From Streptomyces sp. S3(2020) (GTDB taxonomy: Bacteria; Actinomycetota; Actinomycetes; Streptomycetales; Streptomycetaceae): a stretch of DNA of 64,000 nucleotides. A program made the position numbers and the translations under genes. The stretch is from NCBI RefSeq assembly GCF_013044505.1, contig NZ_JABERD010000030.1, forward strand, positions 1-64,000, read 5' to 3'. Under the pieces are notes generated by a model, which searched no databases, had not been told where the DNA came from, and saw only the letters and a list, made by a program, of their open reading frames with translations. This document shows, one piece after another, positions 1 to 8,572 of this stretch (its first letter is position 1; the number at the start of each line of letters is the position of its first letter).

Positions 1-314
1 CCATGTCGGGCGAGGGCGGGGTGGCCCAGGCGGGGTGCCGAGGGCCGATCCTCGGGCTTACGCCGCGTCGGACCGGGCAGGCCTACCCGGGAGCCGAGCC
101 AGGACGTACCGGATCGCACACCGGGGTTGGCAGGCAAGGGTCCGCTTCGGTGAGGTGCGGGAGGGAGGGCCCGCCCGGACGCCCTTGGGCCCCCGCCTCC
201 TTGGGGCCCCGTACTGTCGCGGGCCCAGCCACACCGCAGGACCGGCCGCACCCCTCTACCCCGCGCATCCAGGCCCTGGCGTGCCCCCAGACCGGCGGAG
301 CACCCCGCGTCCGC
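1..314. other. No gene recognised
   Basis: This stretch is open in several frames, but the translations are low-complexity Arg/Pro/Gly sequences typical of shadow frames in GC-rich DNA, and none resembles a known family. It lies downstream of the minus-strand acetyltransferase gene. I see no clear terminator hairpin. Confidence 0.5.
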
Positions 315-914
315 TCAGCCCCGTGGCTCGCGCCACATCGGCCACATCTGGGGGCCGGCCGGGAGGTCGAGGGCGGGGCCGATGGGCTGGAAGCCGAGGC
401 GTTCGTACAGGGCACGGCTGCGGGCGCTGCTCGCCTCCAGGTAGGCGGAGAGGCCCTCGCGGTCGCAGCGGTCGAGGACCGAGGCTATGAGCGCGGTGCC
501 CAGTCCCTGGCCCTGGCGCTCCGGTGCCACGCCGATCATCCACAGGTACTCGTGGGCGCGGCCGGCGGGGTGGATGTCCGCCGTCAGCCGGCCGATCAGC
601 TCCACGCGCTCGTTCTCCGGGTCGACCTCCGCGCGCAGCTCGGCGGGGCCGTCGGCGTCCTCCTCGGCCGCGTGCTCACCGTCCGGCACCGGAAGCCACA
701 GGGCGCAGGCCGTACCGTCCTCGGTGACGTCGACGCGCCCCTCGGCCAGCACGATGTCGGTGAAGGCGGCCATGAGCCGAGGATGGGCCGTACGACGGTG
801 CTCGTCCCCCGGGAACACCCACCGGCTGACCGGGTCGTCCTGGAACGCCGTGTCCAACAGTCCGACGACCAGCTCACGATCCTCTTCGCTCGCCGCCCGG
901 ATCGCCACACCCAT
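315..914 (-). CDS. GNAT family N-acetyltransferase
   Basis: The 199-residue protein is a GCN5-related N-acetyltransferase, which would transfer an acetyl group from acetyl-CoA to an amine that cannot be deduced. The C-terminal half carries the acetyl-CoA binding signature (GVAPERQGQGLGTAL, the Q/RxxGxG/A loop) followed by a YERLGF motif near the end, both typical of the family. The ATG is preceded by a purine-rich GGGGCGGCGGA stretch. It lies on the same strand as the polyprenyl synthase and encapsulin genes, but a 288 bp gap separates it from the former, so membership in that operon is only possible. Substrate unknown. Confidence 0.85.
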   Translation of the reverse strand: MGVAIRAASEEDRELVVGLLDTAFQDDPVSRWVFPGDEHRRTAHPRLMAAFTDIVLAEGRVDVTEDGTACALWLPVPDGEHAAEEDADGPAELRAEVDPENERVELIGRLTADIHPAGRAHEYLWMIGVAPERQGQGLGTALIASVLDRCDREGLSAYLEASSARSRALYERLGFQPIGPALDLPAGPQMWPMWREPRG

Positions 915-1202
915 GTTCCGCCGCCCCTCAAGTCAACTGACCTCGACCGTACGGTCGTTGACTCTATCGGGGACCAAGTGGCGCGTGCGCCCGGGAGAAG
1001 GGGCGGGGCCCGCACGCCGTGGGGATGTGCGGGACCCGCCTGACCGGAGCCCTTCGGGACCGTGCGGGGTCAGGAGCCGCTCGGCCCCGAGGGCTCCGGG
1101 GTCTGGGGTCTAAGGTCTGGGATCTCTGGGGTCTCTGGGGTCTGGGTCGACTGCTTCGGGCTCGCTTCCGCAGAGCAGTACGGCCTGCTGACGCGCTGAC
1201 GC
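915..1202. other. Intergenic region with GGGGTCT micro-repeats
   Basis: No coding sequence is recognised. Around 1098-1146 the plus strand carries a run of short GGTCT/TCTGGGG units at irregular 7-9 base spacing. This looks like slippage-derived simple sequence downstream of the polyprenyl synthase stop codon. Confidence 0.4.
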
Positions 1203-2279
1203 TCAACTGGTGCGCCGTGTCACGAACTCGGCCAGCGCCAGCAGTCCCCCCGCCGCCGCCGGCTCGGGCACCGCACGGGACAGTTCCCCCATCGCACGGG
1301 CCATCCGGTCGGCCGCCTGGACCTGCGCCCAGTCACGTCCACCGGCCCGCTCTACGGCGAGTGCCGTCCGGTCCAGGTCCTCCCCCGCGTACGGAGACGC
1401 GTAGAGCTCCGCCAGTTCCGCGCCCGCCGGGGTGCCGGAGGCCAGCGCGGCGACCACCGGCAGGGACTTCTTGCGGACCGCGAGGTCGGCCCCGGCCGGT
1501 TTGCCGGTGTGGCGGGGGTCGCCCCATATGCCGATCACGTCGTCGATGAGCTGGAAGGCCAGCCCGGCCTCCCGGCCGAACGCGTCCAGCGCCTCGACGT
1601 CCTCCCGCGCCGCGCCCGCGTAGAGCGCGCCCAGTGCGCAGGCGCACCCGAGCAGCGCGCCCGTCTTGGCCTCGGCCATGGCGAGCACCTCGTCGAGGGT
1701 GACCTCGTCGGGGCCCTGTGTCTCCATGGCCGTGTCCGCGTGCTGGCCGGCGCACAGCTCGACGACACAGGCCGCGAGCCGGGCGGCGGCGGTCCCGGCC
1801 GCCGGGTGCGGGTCCTCGGCGAGCAGCCCGAGGGCCAGCGCCTGGAGGGTGTCCCCGGCGAGGATCGCGTCGGCGTCGCCGAACACCGTCCATGCGGTGG
1901 GCCGGTGCCGTCGGGTGGTGTCCCGGTCCATCACGTCGTCGTGCAGCAGCGTGAAGTTGTGGACCAGCTCCACCGCCGCGGCCGCCCGCACGGCCGCCTC
2001 CCGTGCCGCCGCTCCCCCCAGTGCGGCGGCCGCGGTGAGGACGAGCGCGGGCCGTATCGCCTTGCCGGGGTGGCCCGCCGCCGGGGTGCCGTCGGCGTGC
2101 TCCCAGCCGAAGTGGTAGAGCGCGATCCGGCGCATGGAGCCGGGCAGCGAGTCGATCGCCTCGCGCAGCACGGGGTCGACCGACGCCCGGGCACGCTCCA
2201 GAATCACCGCCGCCTCATGCCCGTCGAGCGGCTCGGTCCCGGCGGGGTGCTGTGTCGCCTCCCTCATGAGCTCGTCCAT
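1203..2279 (-). CDS. Polyprenyl diphosphate synthase, probable encapsulin cargo
   Basis: The 358-residue protein is an all-alpha trans-isoprenyl diphosphate synthase. It would extend allylic diphosphates with isopentenyl diphosphate. The first Asp-rich motif is intact (LLHDDVMDRD, DDxxD). The second is DDVIGIWGD rather than the textbook DDxxD, as in many actinobacterial members. A GKAIRPALVL segment matches the conserved K-xxRP region. The start is the ATG giving MDELMREATQ. The longer open frame upstream would overlap the encapsulin gene and looks non-coding. About 45 residues precede the catalytic core, and in family 2 encapsulin systems an N-terminal extension of the cargo commonly mediates loading. 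The gene lies 113 bp downstream of the encapsulin gene on the same strand. Family 2 encapsulins are known to pair with polyprenyl transferases; encapsulation here is inferred. Chain length is unknown. Confidence 0.9.
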   Translation of the reverse strand: MDELMREATQHPAGTEPLDGHEAAVILERARASVDPVLREAIDSLPGSMRRIALYHFGWEHADGTPAAGHPGKAIRPALVLTAAAALGGAAAREAAVRAAAAVELVHNFTLLHDDVMDRDTTRRHRPTAWTVFGDADAILAGDTLQALALGLLAEDPHPAAGTAAARLAACVVELCAGQHADTAMETQGPDEVTLDEVLAMAEAKTGALLGCACALGALYAGAAREDVEALDAFGREAGLAFQLIDDVIGIWGDPRHTGKPAGADLAVRKKSLPVVAALASGTPAGAELAELYASPYAGEDLDRTALAVERAGGRDWAQVQAADRMARAMGELSRAVPEPAAAGGLLALAEFVTRRTS

Positions 2280-2392
2280 GGGGGTCTCCTCGGAGAGTCC
2301 GCGGACGGTGGCGTTTCCGCTGCGACTGGGCGCATACGACCGGGGTGTACCCGCCCGCGGGGGCGGGGACACGGTTCCCAGCTGCGGAAACG

Positions 2393-3799
2393 TCACCGCC
2401 AGCGGCCGATCTCGACGTTCTCCAGCACACCGAGCGCGTCCGGCACGAGCACCGCGGCCGAGTAGTAGGCCGTCACCAGGTACTTGATGATCGCCTGCTC
2501 GTTGATGCCCATGAAGCGCACCGACAGGCTCGGCTCGATCTCGTCCGGGATACCGGCCTGCTGCAGACCGATGACACCCTGCTCGGCCTCGCCGGTACGC
2601 ATCGCGATGATCGAGGTCGTACGGGCCTCGGTGACCGGGATCTTGTTGCACGGGTAGATCGGCACCCCCCGCCAGGTGGGGATGCGGTTGCCGCCCACGT
2701 CGATGGTCTCGGGGACGAGTCCGCGCTTGTTGAGCTCACGCCCGATCGCGGAGATGGCCCGCGGATGGGCGAGCAGGAACTTGGTGCCGCGCCGCCTGCT
2801 GAGGAGCTCGTCCAGGTCGTCGGGGCTGGGCACACCGTCGTGCGGCTGGAGCCGCTGGTCGTACTCGCAGTTGCTGAGCAGCCCGAACTCCCGGTTGTTG
2901 ACGAGCTCGTGCTCCTGGCGTTCCTTCAACGCCTCCACGGTCAGCCGAAGTTGCTGCTCGGTCTGGTTCATCGGCTGGTTGTAGAGGTCGGCCACGCGCG
3001 AGTGGATGCGCAACACGGTCTGGGCCACGCTCAGTTCGTACTCGCGCGGCCGGGCCTCGTAGTCCACGAAGGTGTGCGGGATGTCCGGCTCGCCGCTGTG
3101 GCCGGCCGCGAGGTCGATCGCCTTCTCCCCGTACCTGTTGGTGCTCTGCTCCGGGATCGAGCGCAGCGCCTGGAGGTGCTCGCGCAGGGAGTCGGTGCGC
3201 TCCGCGACCTGCTCGACGGCGTTCCGCGGCAGGACGAGCACCGTGCAGGCGGTGACCGCGCGTGCGGTGTACTCCCAGATGGCCTCGGGGTCGAGCAGCG
3301 CCTGGTCGCCGAAGTAGGCGCCGTCGGCGAGGACTCCGAGGACGGCGTCGTCGCCGTAGGGGCCCGTGCCGATCGTCTCCACCCTGCCGTGCGCCAGCAG
3401 GAAGACCACGTCGGCCTGGCTGCCGAACGAGGCGATCACGTCCCCCGCCGCGAATTCACGCTGCTCACAGCGGCGGGCGAGTTCGGTGAGCACCTCCTCG
3501 TCCTCGTACGACCGCAACGCCGGCAGTTCGCACAGCTCCTCCGGGATGACCTCGACCCGGTCGCCCGTCTTCACAAAAGTGACCCGGCCGTCCCCCACGG
3601 CGTAGGTCAGCCGCCGGTTCACGCGGTACGTACCGCCTTGAACATTCACCCAGGGCAGCATGCGCAGCAGCCAACGGGAGCTGATCTCCTGCATCTGGGG
3701 TGCGGACTTGGTGGTGGTGGCCAGGTTCCGCGCGGCCGCCGTGCCGAGACTCTGCTGCGGCCGGCCCTGCTCGGTGCGGACCTCTTCGCCTACCGACAT
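2393..3799 (-). CDS. Family 2B encapsulin shell protein with cNMP-binding domain (EshA-like)
   Basis: The 468-residue protein matches the EshA/SrpI group, now classed as family 2B encapsulins: HK97-fold shell proteins that self-assemble into protein nanocompartments. Residues 1-80 form the N-terminal arm and start of the HK97 fold. Roughly residues 90-215 are an inserted cyclic-nucleotide-binding-like domain ([17 protein letters not shown], then YFGDQALL). Residues 240-468 complete the capsid fold ([14 protein letters not shown] and the [20 protein letters not shown] region). The chosen ATG at 3799 follows a GGGAGG ribosome site; a longer frame upstream is unsupported. EshA of S. griseus forms large multimers and affects sporulating hyphae and ppGpp/antibiotic phenotypes. 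The next gene is the probable cargo enzyme. The Arg that normally contacts the cNMP phosphate appears to be Tyr177, so ligand binding is doubtful. Confidence 0.93.
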   Translation of the reverse strand: MSVGEEVRTEQGRPQQSLGTAAARNLATTTKSAPQMQEISSRWLLRMLPWVNVQGGTYRVNRRLTYAVGDGRVTFVKTGDRVEVIPEELCELPALRSYEDEEVLTELARRCEQREFAAGDVIASFGSQADVVFLLAHGRVETIGTGPYGDDAVLGVLADGAYFGDQALLDPEAIWEYTARAVTACTVLVLPRNAVEQVAERTDSLREHLQALRSIPEQSTNRYGEKAIDLAAGHSGEPDIPHTFVDYEARPREYELSVAQTVLRIHSRVADLYNQPMNQTEQQLRLTVEALKERQEHELVNNREFGLLSNCEYDQRLQPHDGVPSPDDLDELLSRRRGTKFLLAHPRAISAIGRELNKRGLVPETIDVGGNRIPTWRGVPIYPCNKIPVTEARTTSIIAMRTGEAEQGVIGLQQAGIPDEIEPSLSVRFMGINEQAIIKYLVTAYYSAAVLVPDALGVLENVEIGRWR

Positions 3800-4083
3800 A
3801 TGAGAATTGCCCTCCCGGTCATGCCCCGGCGCCGGTCTGCACCGAGGCATCGAACTGCGGACCAGCCTTCCATCACGGAGCGTGCCGGTGCTATTACACG
3901 AAAGAGTTGGAATGGATCTTCGATAACTGGGCAATACCGAGATCTCGCACACCGTTCCCGGCCCGTTGTCCGAAACGGCTCGCACACCGTACGAACCAGG
4001 TAGTCCCGGTTGTCGGCCTCCGGTACAAGCAGCGGTACGAGCCGATCGCGAAAGGCGGTCGCCGCGCACGCGAAGGAGGCGGC
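3800..4083. promoter_or_regulatory. Divergent promoter region between encapsulin and amidase genes
   Basis: This 284 bp region separates two divergent genes and is clearly richer in A+T than its flanks around 3890-3950. It must hold promoters in both directions. I cannot assign confident -35/-10 elements. A GAAGGAGGCGG ribosome site sits just before the amidase ATG. Confidence 0.4.
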
Positions 4084-4674
4084 ATGGCCCCACCCATGTC
4101 CGCGAGCAGGTTCCTCGACGTACTCCAGGACGAGGGCGTCACCGTCGTCCAGGTCGGCGACTGGAGGCATCACAACCGCAACCACAAGGGCCCTTGGGGC
4201 CCGGTGCACGGCGTGATGATCCACCACACGGTGACCAAGGGCAGCGAACGCACCGTCGAACTCTGCCGCGACGGCTACGAGGACCTCCCCGGCCCGCTCT
4301 GCCACGGTGTGATCACCAAGGACGGCCGCGTCCACCTCGTCGGCTACGGCCGCGCCAACCACGCGGGGCTCGGCGACGACGACGTCCTGCGCGCGGTGAT
4401 CGCCGAGAAGGCCCTCCCGCCGGACAACGAGGCGAACACCGACGGCAACCGCCACTTCTACGGCTTCGAGTGCGAGAACCTCGGCGACGGCGAGGACCCG
4501 TGGCCGGCGGCCCAGCTGGACGCGATCGAGCGGGTCGCCGCCGCGATCTGCCGCCACCACGGCTGGACGGAACGGTCGGTCATCGGCCATCTGGAGTGGC
4601 AGCCCGGGAAGGTCGACCCGCGCGGCTTCACGATGGCATCGATGCGGAAACGGATCAGGGACCGTCTGACGTAA
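4084..4674 (+). CDS. N-acetylmuramoyl-L-alanine amidase / PGRP-type (Amidase_2)
   Basis: The 196-residue protein is an amidase_2/peptidoglycan-recognition-type domain that hydrolyses the bond between N-acetylmuramic acid and L-alanine in peptidoglycan. The zinc-site sequence VMIHHT lies at residues 44-49. Further matching elements are a central [13 protein letters not shown] segment, the YGFECEN strand, and a C-terminal [14 protein letters not shown] with the second conserved His and the Lys/Asp typical of T7-lysozyme-like enzymes. There is no signal peptide, so the route to the wall is unclear; the protein may be cytoplasmic, secreted by another route, or phage-derived. The start is fixed by a strong GAAGGAGG site. 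The next gene begins about 45 bp downstream. Confidence 0.88.
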   Translation: MAPPMSASRFLDVLQDEGVTVVQVGDWRHHNRNHKGPWGPVHGVMIHHTVTKGSERTVELCRDGYEDLPGPLCHGVITKDGRVHLVGYGRANHAGLGDDDVLRAVIAEKALPPDNEANTDGNRHFYGFECENLGDGEDPWPAAQLDAIERVAAAICRHHGWTERSVIGHLEWQPGKVDPRGFTMASMRKRIRDRLT

Positions 4675-4719
4675 CGGCACGGATGTTCCGGGGGCGACCA
4701 CACAGGCGACAATGAGGGT

Positions 4720-5622
4720 GTGACCAGCACCGACCTCGCCGCCCTGCGCCCCCGGCTCCCGTCGCCGTTGCAGGAGATCGAGGACGACCGGTTCTCCCGC
4801 CGGGGCGTGCGGCTGTCGTTGAAACGCGACGACCTGATCCACCCGGACCTGGTCGGCAACAAGTGGCGCAAGCTCGCGCCGAACCTCGCGGCGGCGGCCG
4901 GTCGTCCGATCCTCACCTTCGGCGGCGCGTACTCCAACCACCTCCGCGCGACCGCGGCCGCGGGACGCTTGCTGGGCCTGCCGACGATCGGTGTGGTCCG
5001 CGGCGACGAACTCGCCGACCGCCCGCTGAACCCCTCCCTCGCCCGCTGCACGGCGGACGGCATGCGCCTGCGTTTCATCGACAGATCGACCTATCGCCGC
5101 AAGACCGAGCGGTCGGTGCTGGAGGGGGTACTGCGGGCCGCGGGGGCCGAGGACGCGTACGTCGTACCGGAAGGTGGCAGCAACACGCTCGCGGTACGAG
5201 GCTGCCAGGCACTCGGCGAGGAACTACGAGGACAGGCCGACGTGATCGCGGCGGCATGCGGCACGGGCGGCACCTTCGCCGGTCTGACGGCGGGACTGGC
5301 GCCGGGTCAGCGGGCGTTGGGAATACCGGTACTCAAGGGCGGTTTCCTGACGGCCGAAATTGAGCGTCTCCAGCGGGAGGCATTCGAGGGCCGTCGCGGC
5401 GACTGGACCCTGGACGACCGGTTCCACTTCGGCGGCTACGCACGGACGACACCCGAACTCGACGCCTTCGCGGAGGACTTCGAGGGGCGGCATGGGGTGG
5501 GGGTGGAGCGGCTGTATGTCGCCAAGTTGCTGTACGGACTTGTGGCCTTGGCGGAGGAGGGGGCGTTCACGACCGGGTCCAGGCTGGTCGCGGTGATCAC
5601 CGGCGCTCCGTTTCCCTGCTGA
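4720..5622 (+). CDS. PLP-dependent ACC deaminase / D-cysteine desulfhydrase family enzyme
   Basis: The 300-residue protein belongs to the fold-type II PLP family that includes 1-aminocyclopropane-1-carboxylate deaminase and D-cysteine desulfhydrase. The PLP lysine lies in VGNKWRKL (about Lys51), followed by the substrate-binding FGGAYSNHLRATAAA (residues 67-81). A glycine-rich phosphate loop is visible in ACGTGGTFAG. These sequences do not decide between ACC and D-cysteine as substrate. The start is GTG. The stop codon directly abuts the stop of the convergent TIR gene, leaving no room for a separate terminator. Confidence 0.85.
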   Translation: MTSTDLAALRPRLPSPLQEIEDDRFSRRGVRLSLKRDDLIHPDLVGNKWRKLAPNLAAAAGRPILTFGGAYSNHLRATAAAGRLLGLPTIGVVRGDELADRPLNPSLARCTADGMRLRFIDRSTYRRKTERSVLEGVLRAAGAEDAYVVPEGGSNTLAVRGCQALGEELRGQADVIAAACGTGGTFAGLTAGLAPGQRALGIPVLKGGFLTAEIERLQREAFEGRRGDWTLDDRFHFGGYARTTPELDAFAEDFEGRHGVGVERLYVAKLLYGLVALAEEGAFTTGSRLVAVITGAPFPC

Positions 5623-8493
5623 TTATCGAGACTTCTTGCGGAAGCCGCGTTTCGTTGCCTTCTTGCCGGTCAGTTTCTGCGCTTGGCGGTGCATTCCCAT
5701 CCGCCGGTAGACCGTGACCAGGGCGCGAACAGTGAGCTTGGTGTCCTTGTGGTCAGGCCCGAGGATCCGGCGCCGCGCGGCCAGCACCGCCTCGAGCAAT
5801 ACGACCGCTTCCCGGGACATACGCATCTCATGCAGGATGAGAGCAAGGTTGTAGCTGGTACGGAGTGTTTCCGGATGCTCCTCCCCGAATGCGCGACGTC
5901 GCCGGTCGAACGCCTCCTCCAGCACACGGCGAGCTTCCCCGAATTCGCGCAGCGCACCAAGAGAGATCGCGAGTTGGTTCATCGTCAGCAGGGTTTCGCC
6001 ATGATCCGGCCCTAGGATCCGGCGCTCCGTGGCCAGGCTGTCCACGAGCAGACCGCGGGCCGCCTCGACCTCGCGCAGGTCGTGCAGGACGCAGGCGTGG
6101 ACATACGCCGTCCTCATCGTGTCGGGATGGTCGTCGCCGTGAACACGACGACTCCGTGCGAACGCGTCCTCGACGATGCTCCTGGCCTCGTGACATCTGC
6201 CCATGTCCTTGAGCGCGTCACTGAGAGTCCGTGCTGCCGAGATGGTCAAAGGGTGGTCGTCCCCAAGAGTGGTCCGGCAACGTTCCCATGTCTCCTGGAC
6301 CAGGCGGTGCGCGGCGCTCACCTCATCCACCTGCAAGAGGGAGGCCCCGAGCTGGAGGGCCGATCGGAGGGTTTCGGGGTGGTCGTCCCCGCGCAGGCGA
6401 CGCCACCCGGCCAGCACGTCCTCCTCCAGTTCACGTGCCGCTACCAGGTCTCCCGCCGCGTGGAGGGACCCGGCAAAGTTGCAGGCCGACTGGAGAGTAT
6501 CGGCGTGGTCGTCGCCCAGCCGGCAGCGTCGACGGGCAAGGGTGTCCCGGTCCATGTCCATCGCCGCCCGGTACTCGCCGTGTTGAAAGAGGATCGCGGC
6601 GAGGTCGTTTGCGGACTGCAGCGTGTCGGGATGATCATCACCCAGTGTCCGGCGGCGACGGGTGTAGGCGTCCTCGATGATCGGCCGGGCAGCCTGGCTG
6701 TCACCCAGATCCGACGTCGCGTGACCGAGGTACTGCGTGCAGGTCAGCACATCAGGATGGTCCGCACCGAGCTGGGCGGTCCATGTCTCGCGCAAGCCGG
6801 CGGCGAGTTCGGCTGCGGCCCTCGGCCGGGCGCTACGGATCAGGAAATACACCGCGTCACTCAGTGTCGGGCGGAGCTCCGCTCTGTCGACCACGTCGAT
6901 GTGCTGCGAGACGAGATGCGAGGCCAGGCTCGCCCAGGCCGGCCAGTCGGTCGGCGTCTGCGGATCTCCCGGGTCGGCGGAAGCCAGAACGGCCGCCACG
7001 TCGTCGTGGATCGCCTCGATCCGCACCGGGTCGACCTGGTCTCTGAGGACGGCCTGCGTGAGGCGGTGGACCTGAAAAGTCCGGCCGTCGACACGGACGA
7101 GGCTGTAGCGGCGCAGAGGTTCGAGAGTGGACCTCATCCACGTCAGCTCGTCCAGGTGGGCCGGGACCGTGGACAACCCGGTGCGGGCGTTCACCATCCA
7201 GTCGATGGGGATCGGATCTGGACCGAGGAACGCGGTGAGCCGGAGCAGGGCCGCGGCGTCGGGGTGCTCGTCCGCGAGGTCCCCCGCCGCGATACCCACC
7301 GCGGCCGCCAGCGGCACCGGATAGTCCGGGTCCTCCCCCTCCCGCAGGATCCTCGTGTTCTCGCGCAGAAGCCTCAGATAGAGCCCGGCATGCGTGCCCT
7401 TCTCGATCATGTCCGCGGCCTGGGCCAACGCCAGCGGAAGATCACCGAGTTCACCGGCCAGCGCGTCGGCCTCGGCCCCGGTCACACTCGGGACACGGTT
7501 GTCGAAGTACGCCAATGAGTCCGCCCGCGTGAACACGTCCAGGGCCATCAGCCTTGCGAGCCGGCGCCAGTTGGGGTTGCGGGACGTGATCAGGACGTGC
7601 CCAGGGCCCTCCGGCAGCCAGCGTTCGACCTGTTCGGGGTCCTCCGCGTTGTCGAGGATGATCAGCCACCGCCGCCGGTCGCGCAGTGACGTCAGCAGCG
7701 TACGGGCGTTGTGCTCGGCGCCCGCCTCCTTCACCGCGACGCCCAGCCGGTCGGCCAGTTCCGTGTAGTGGACGGGGATCTGGTCGGACTGTTCCGCGTC
7801 GATCCACCACACCAGGTCGTACGCGTCGGCGAACCGGTACGCGTACTCCAGGGCGATCTGGGACTTGCCGATACCGCCCATCCCGTGCATGGCGATGACG
7901 GAGTGCCGGTCGGCGGGCAGAGCGTCGCGGAGTTCGGCGAGCTGGGCCGCACGGCCGGAGAAGTCGAGGTTGCGGCGGCGGCTCAGCTTCCGCACCCCGG
8001 GCTCGCCGGTACCGCCGGGCAGCGGCGGCCTCGGGCCATGCGGTACGACCGGCTCCTCAACCGTGTTTCCCGGGAACGCAGGACGTTCCGTAGGCCGCCG
8101 GTTCCCGTTCACCGCCGTCCGCAGCGCCTCGACCGCGGCCTTCTCGTCCAGCCCGTGGAGGTTCTTGCGGATCTTCGCGTCGAGCACGGCGGGTACGTCC
8201 ACGCCGACGAGCGGCTCCACGGCCAGGGGTATCAGCCGGTCCCGCCGGGCGACCACGGCCGACCACTCCTCCTGCGTCCAGCGCCCCCGCTCGAAGTACG
8301 ACGTGGAGAACAGCGCGACGACCGCGTCCGCCCGCCGCAGCCCCTCGTCCATGCGCTGGACGAAGTCGTCCCCGGTGTCCCAGTCCCACACGTCGAGGAC
8401 CGTCGCGTGGCCGCTCTCCTCGAGGTGCCACGCCACCCACTCGGCCCACGGCCGGTCCGCTCCCGCGTAACTGATGAAGTAGGTGTCGGCCAC
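5623..8493 (-). CDS. TIR - NB-ARC - TPR protein (NLR-like STAND ATPase)
   Basis: The 956-residue cytosolic protein has three parts. Residues 1-125 form a TIR domain beginning TYFISYAGADRPWAEW. A Glu pair in GRWTQEEW (residues 70-77) sits where catalytic TIR NADases carry their Glu. Residues 175-560 are an NB-ARC/STAND ATPase with P-loop GMGGIGKS (204-211), Walker B LIILDN (277-282) and an LITSR sensor (301-305). Residues from about 590 to 940 are around eight kinesin-light-chain-like TPRs, each with an LGDDHPDTL-type motif at roughly 42-residue spacing. The architecture resembles bacterial NLR-like defence proteins and TPR proteins of FxSxx-COOH peptide systems. No radical SAM or short peptide gene is visible beside it, so defence is the simpler idea, but it is inference. 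No partner gene is evident. Confidence 0.9.
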   Translation of the reverse strand: MADTYFISYAGADRPWAEWVAWHLEESGHATVLDVWDWDTGDDFVQRMDEGLRRADAVVALFSTSYFERGRWTQEEWSAVVARRDRLIPLAVEPLVGVDVPAVLDAKIRKNLHGLDEKAAVEALRTAVNGNRRPTERPAFPGNTVEEPVVPHGPRPPLPGGTGEPGVRKLSRRRNLDFSGRAAQLAELRDALPADRHSVIAMHGMGGIGKSQIALEYAYRFADAYDLVWWIDAEQSDQIPVHYTELADRLGVAVKEAGAEHNARTLLTSLRDRRRWLIILDNAEDPEQVERWLPEGPGHVLITSRNPNWRRLARLMALDVFTRADSLAYFDNRVPSVTGAEADALAGELGDLPLALAQAADMIEKGTHAGLYLRLLRENTRILREGEDPDYPVPLAAAVGIAAGDLADEHPDAAALLRLTAFLGPDPIPIDWMVNARTGLSTVPAHLDELTWMRSTLEPLRRYSLVRVDGRTFQVHRLTQAVLRDQVDPVRIEAIHDDVAAVLASADPGDPQTPTDWPAWASLASHLVSQHIDVVDRAELRPTLSDAVYFLIRSARPRAAAELAAGLRETWTAQLGADHPDVLTCTQYLGHATSDLGDSQAARPIIEDAYTRRRRTLGDDHPDTLQSANDLAAILFQHGEYRAAMDMDRDTLARRRCRLGDDHADTLQSACNFAGSLHAAGDLVAARELEEDVLAGWRRLRGDDHPETLRSALQLGASLLQVDEVSAAHRLVQETWERCRTTLGDDHPLTISAARTLSDALKDMGRCHEARSIVEDAFARSRRVHGDDHPDTMRTAYVHACVLHDLREVEAARGLLVDSLATERRILGPDHGETLLTMNQLAISLGALREFGEARRVLEEAFDRRRRAFGEEHPETLRTSYNLALILHEMRMSREAVVLLEAVLAARRRILGPDHKDTKLTVRALVTVYRRMGMHRQAQKLTGKKATKRGFRKKSR

Positions 8494-8572
8494 TCCGCCC
8501 CCCGAGTCACCCCGTGCCGATCGTGTCCCGCCTATGATCCCCCGTCATACCGCCGCGGGAGTACGGAAATCG

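Noticed and set aside
3-1043. Long plus-strand ORF (346 aa) at the left edge
   Set aside because: It runs antisense across the GNAT gene and reads as low-complexity Arg/Gly/Pro sequence with no family resemblance.
2280-2651. N-terminal extension of the polyprenyl synthase frame
   Set aside because: It overlaps the encapsulin coding sequence in another frame, is compositionally a shadow, and the internal ATG gives a normal N terminus.
5623-8493. Part of an FxSxx-COOH peptide system
   Set aside because: TPR proteins of similar build occur in those systems, but no radical SAM maturase or short FxSxx peptide gene is adjacent.
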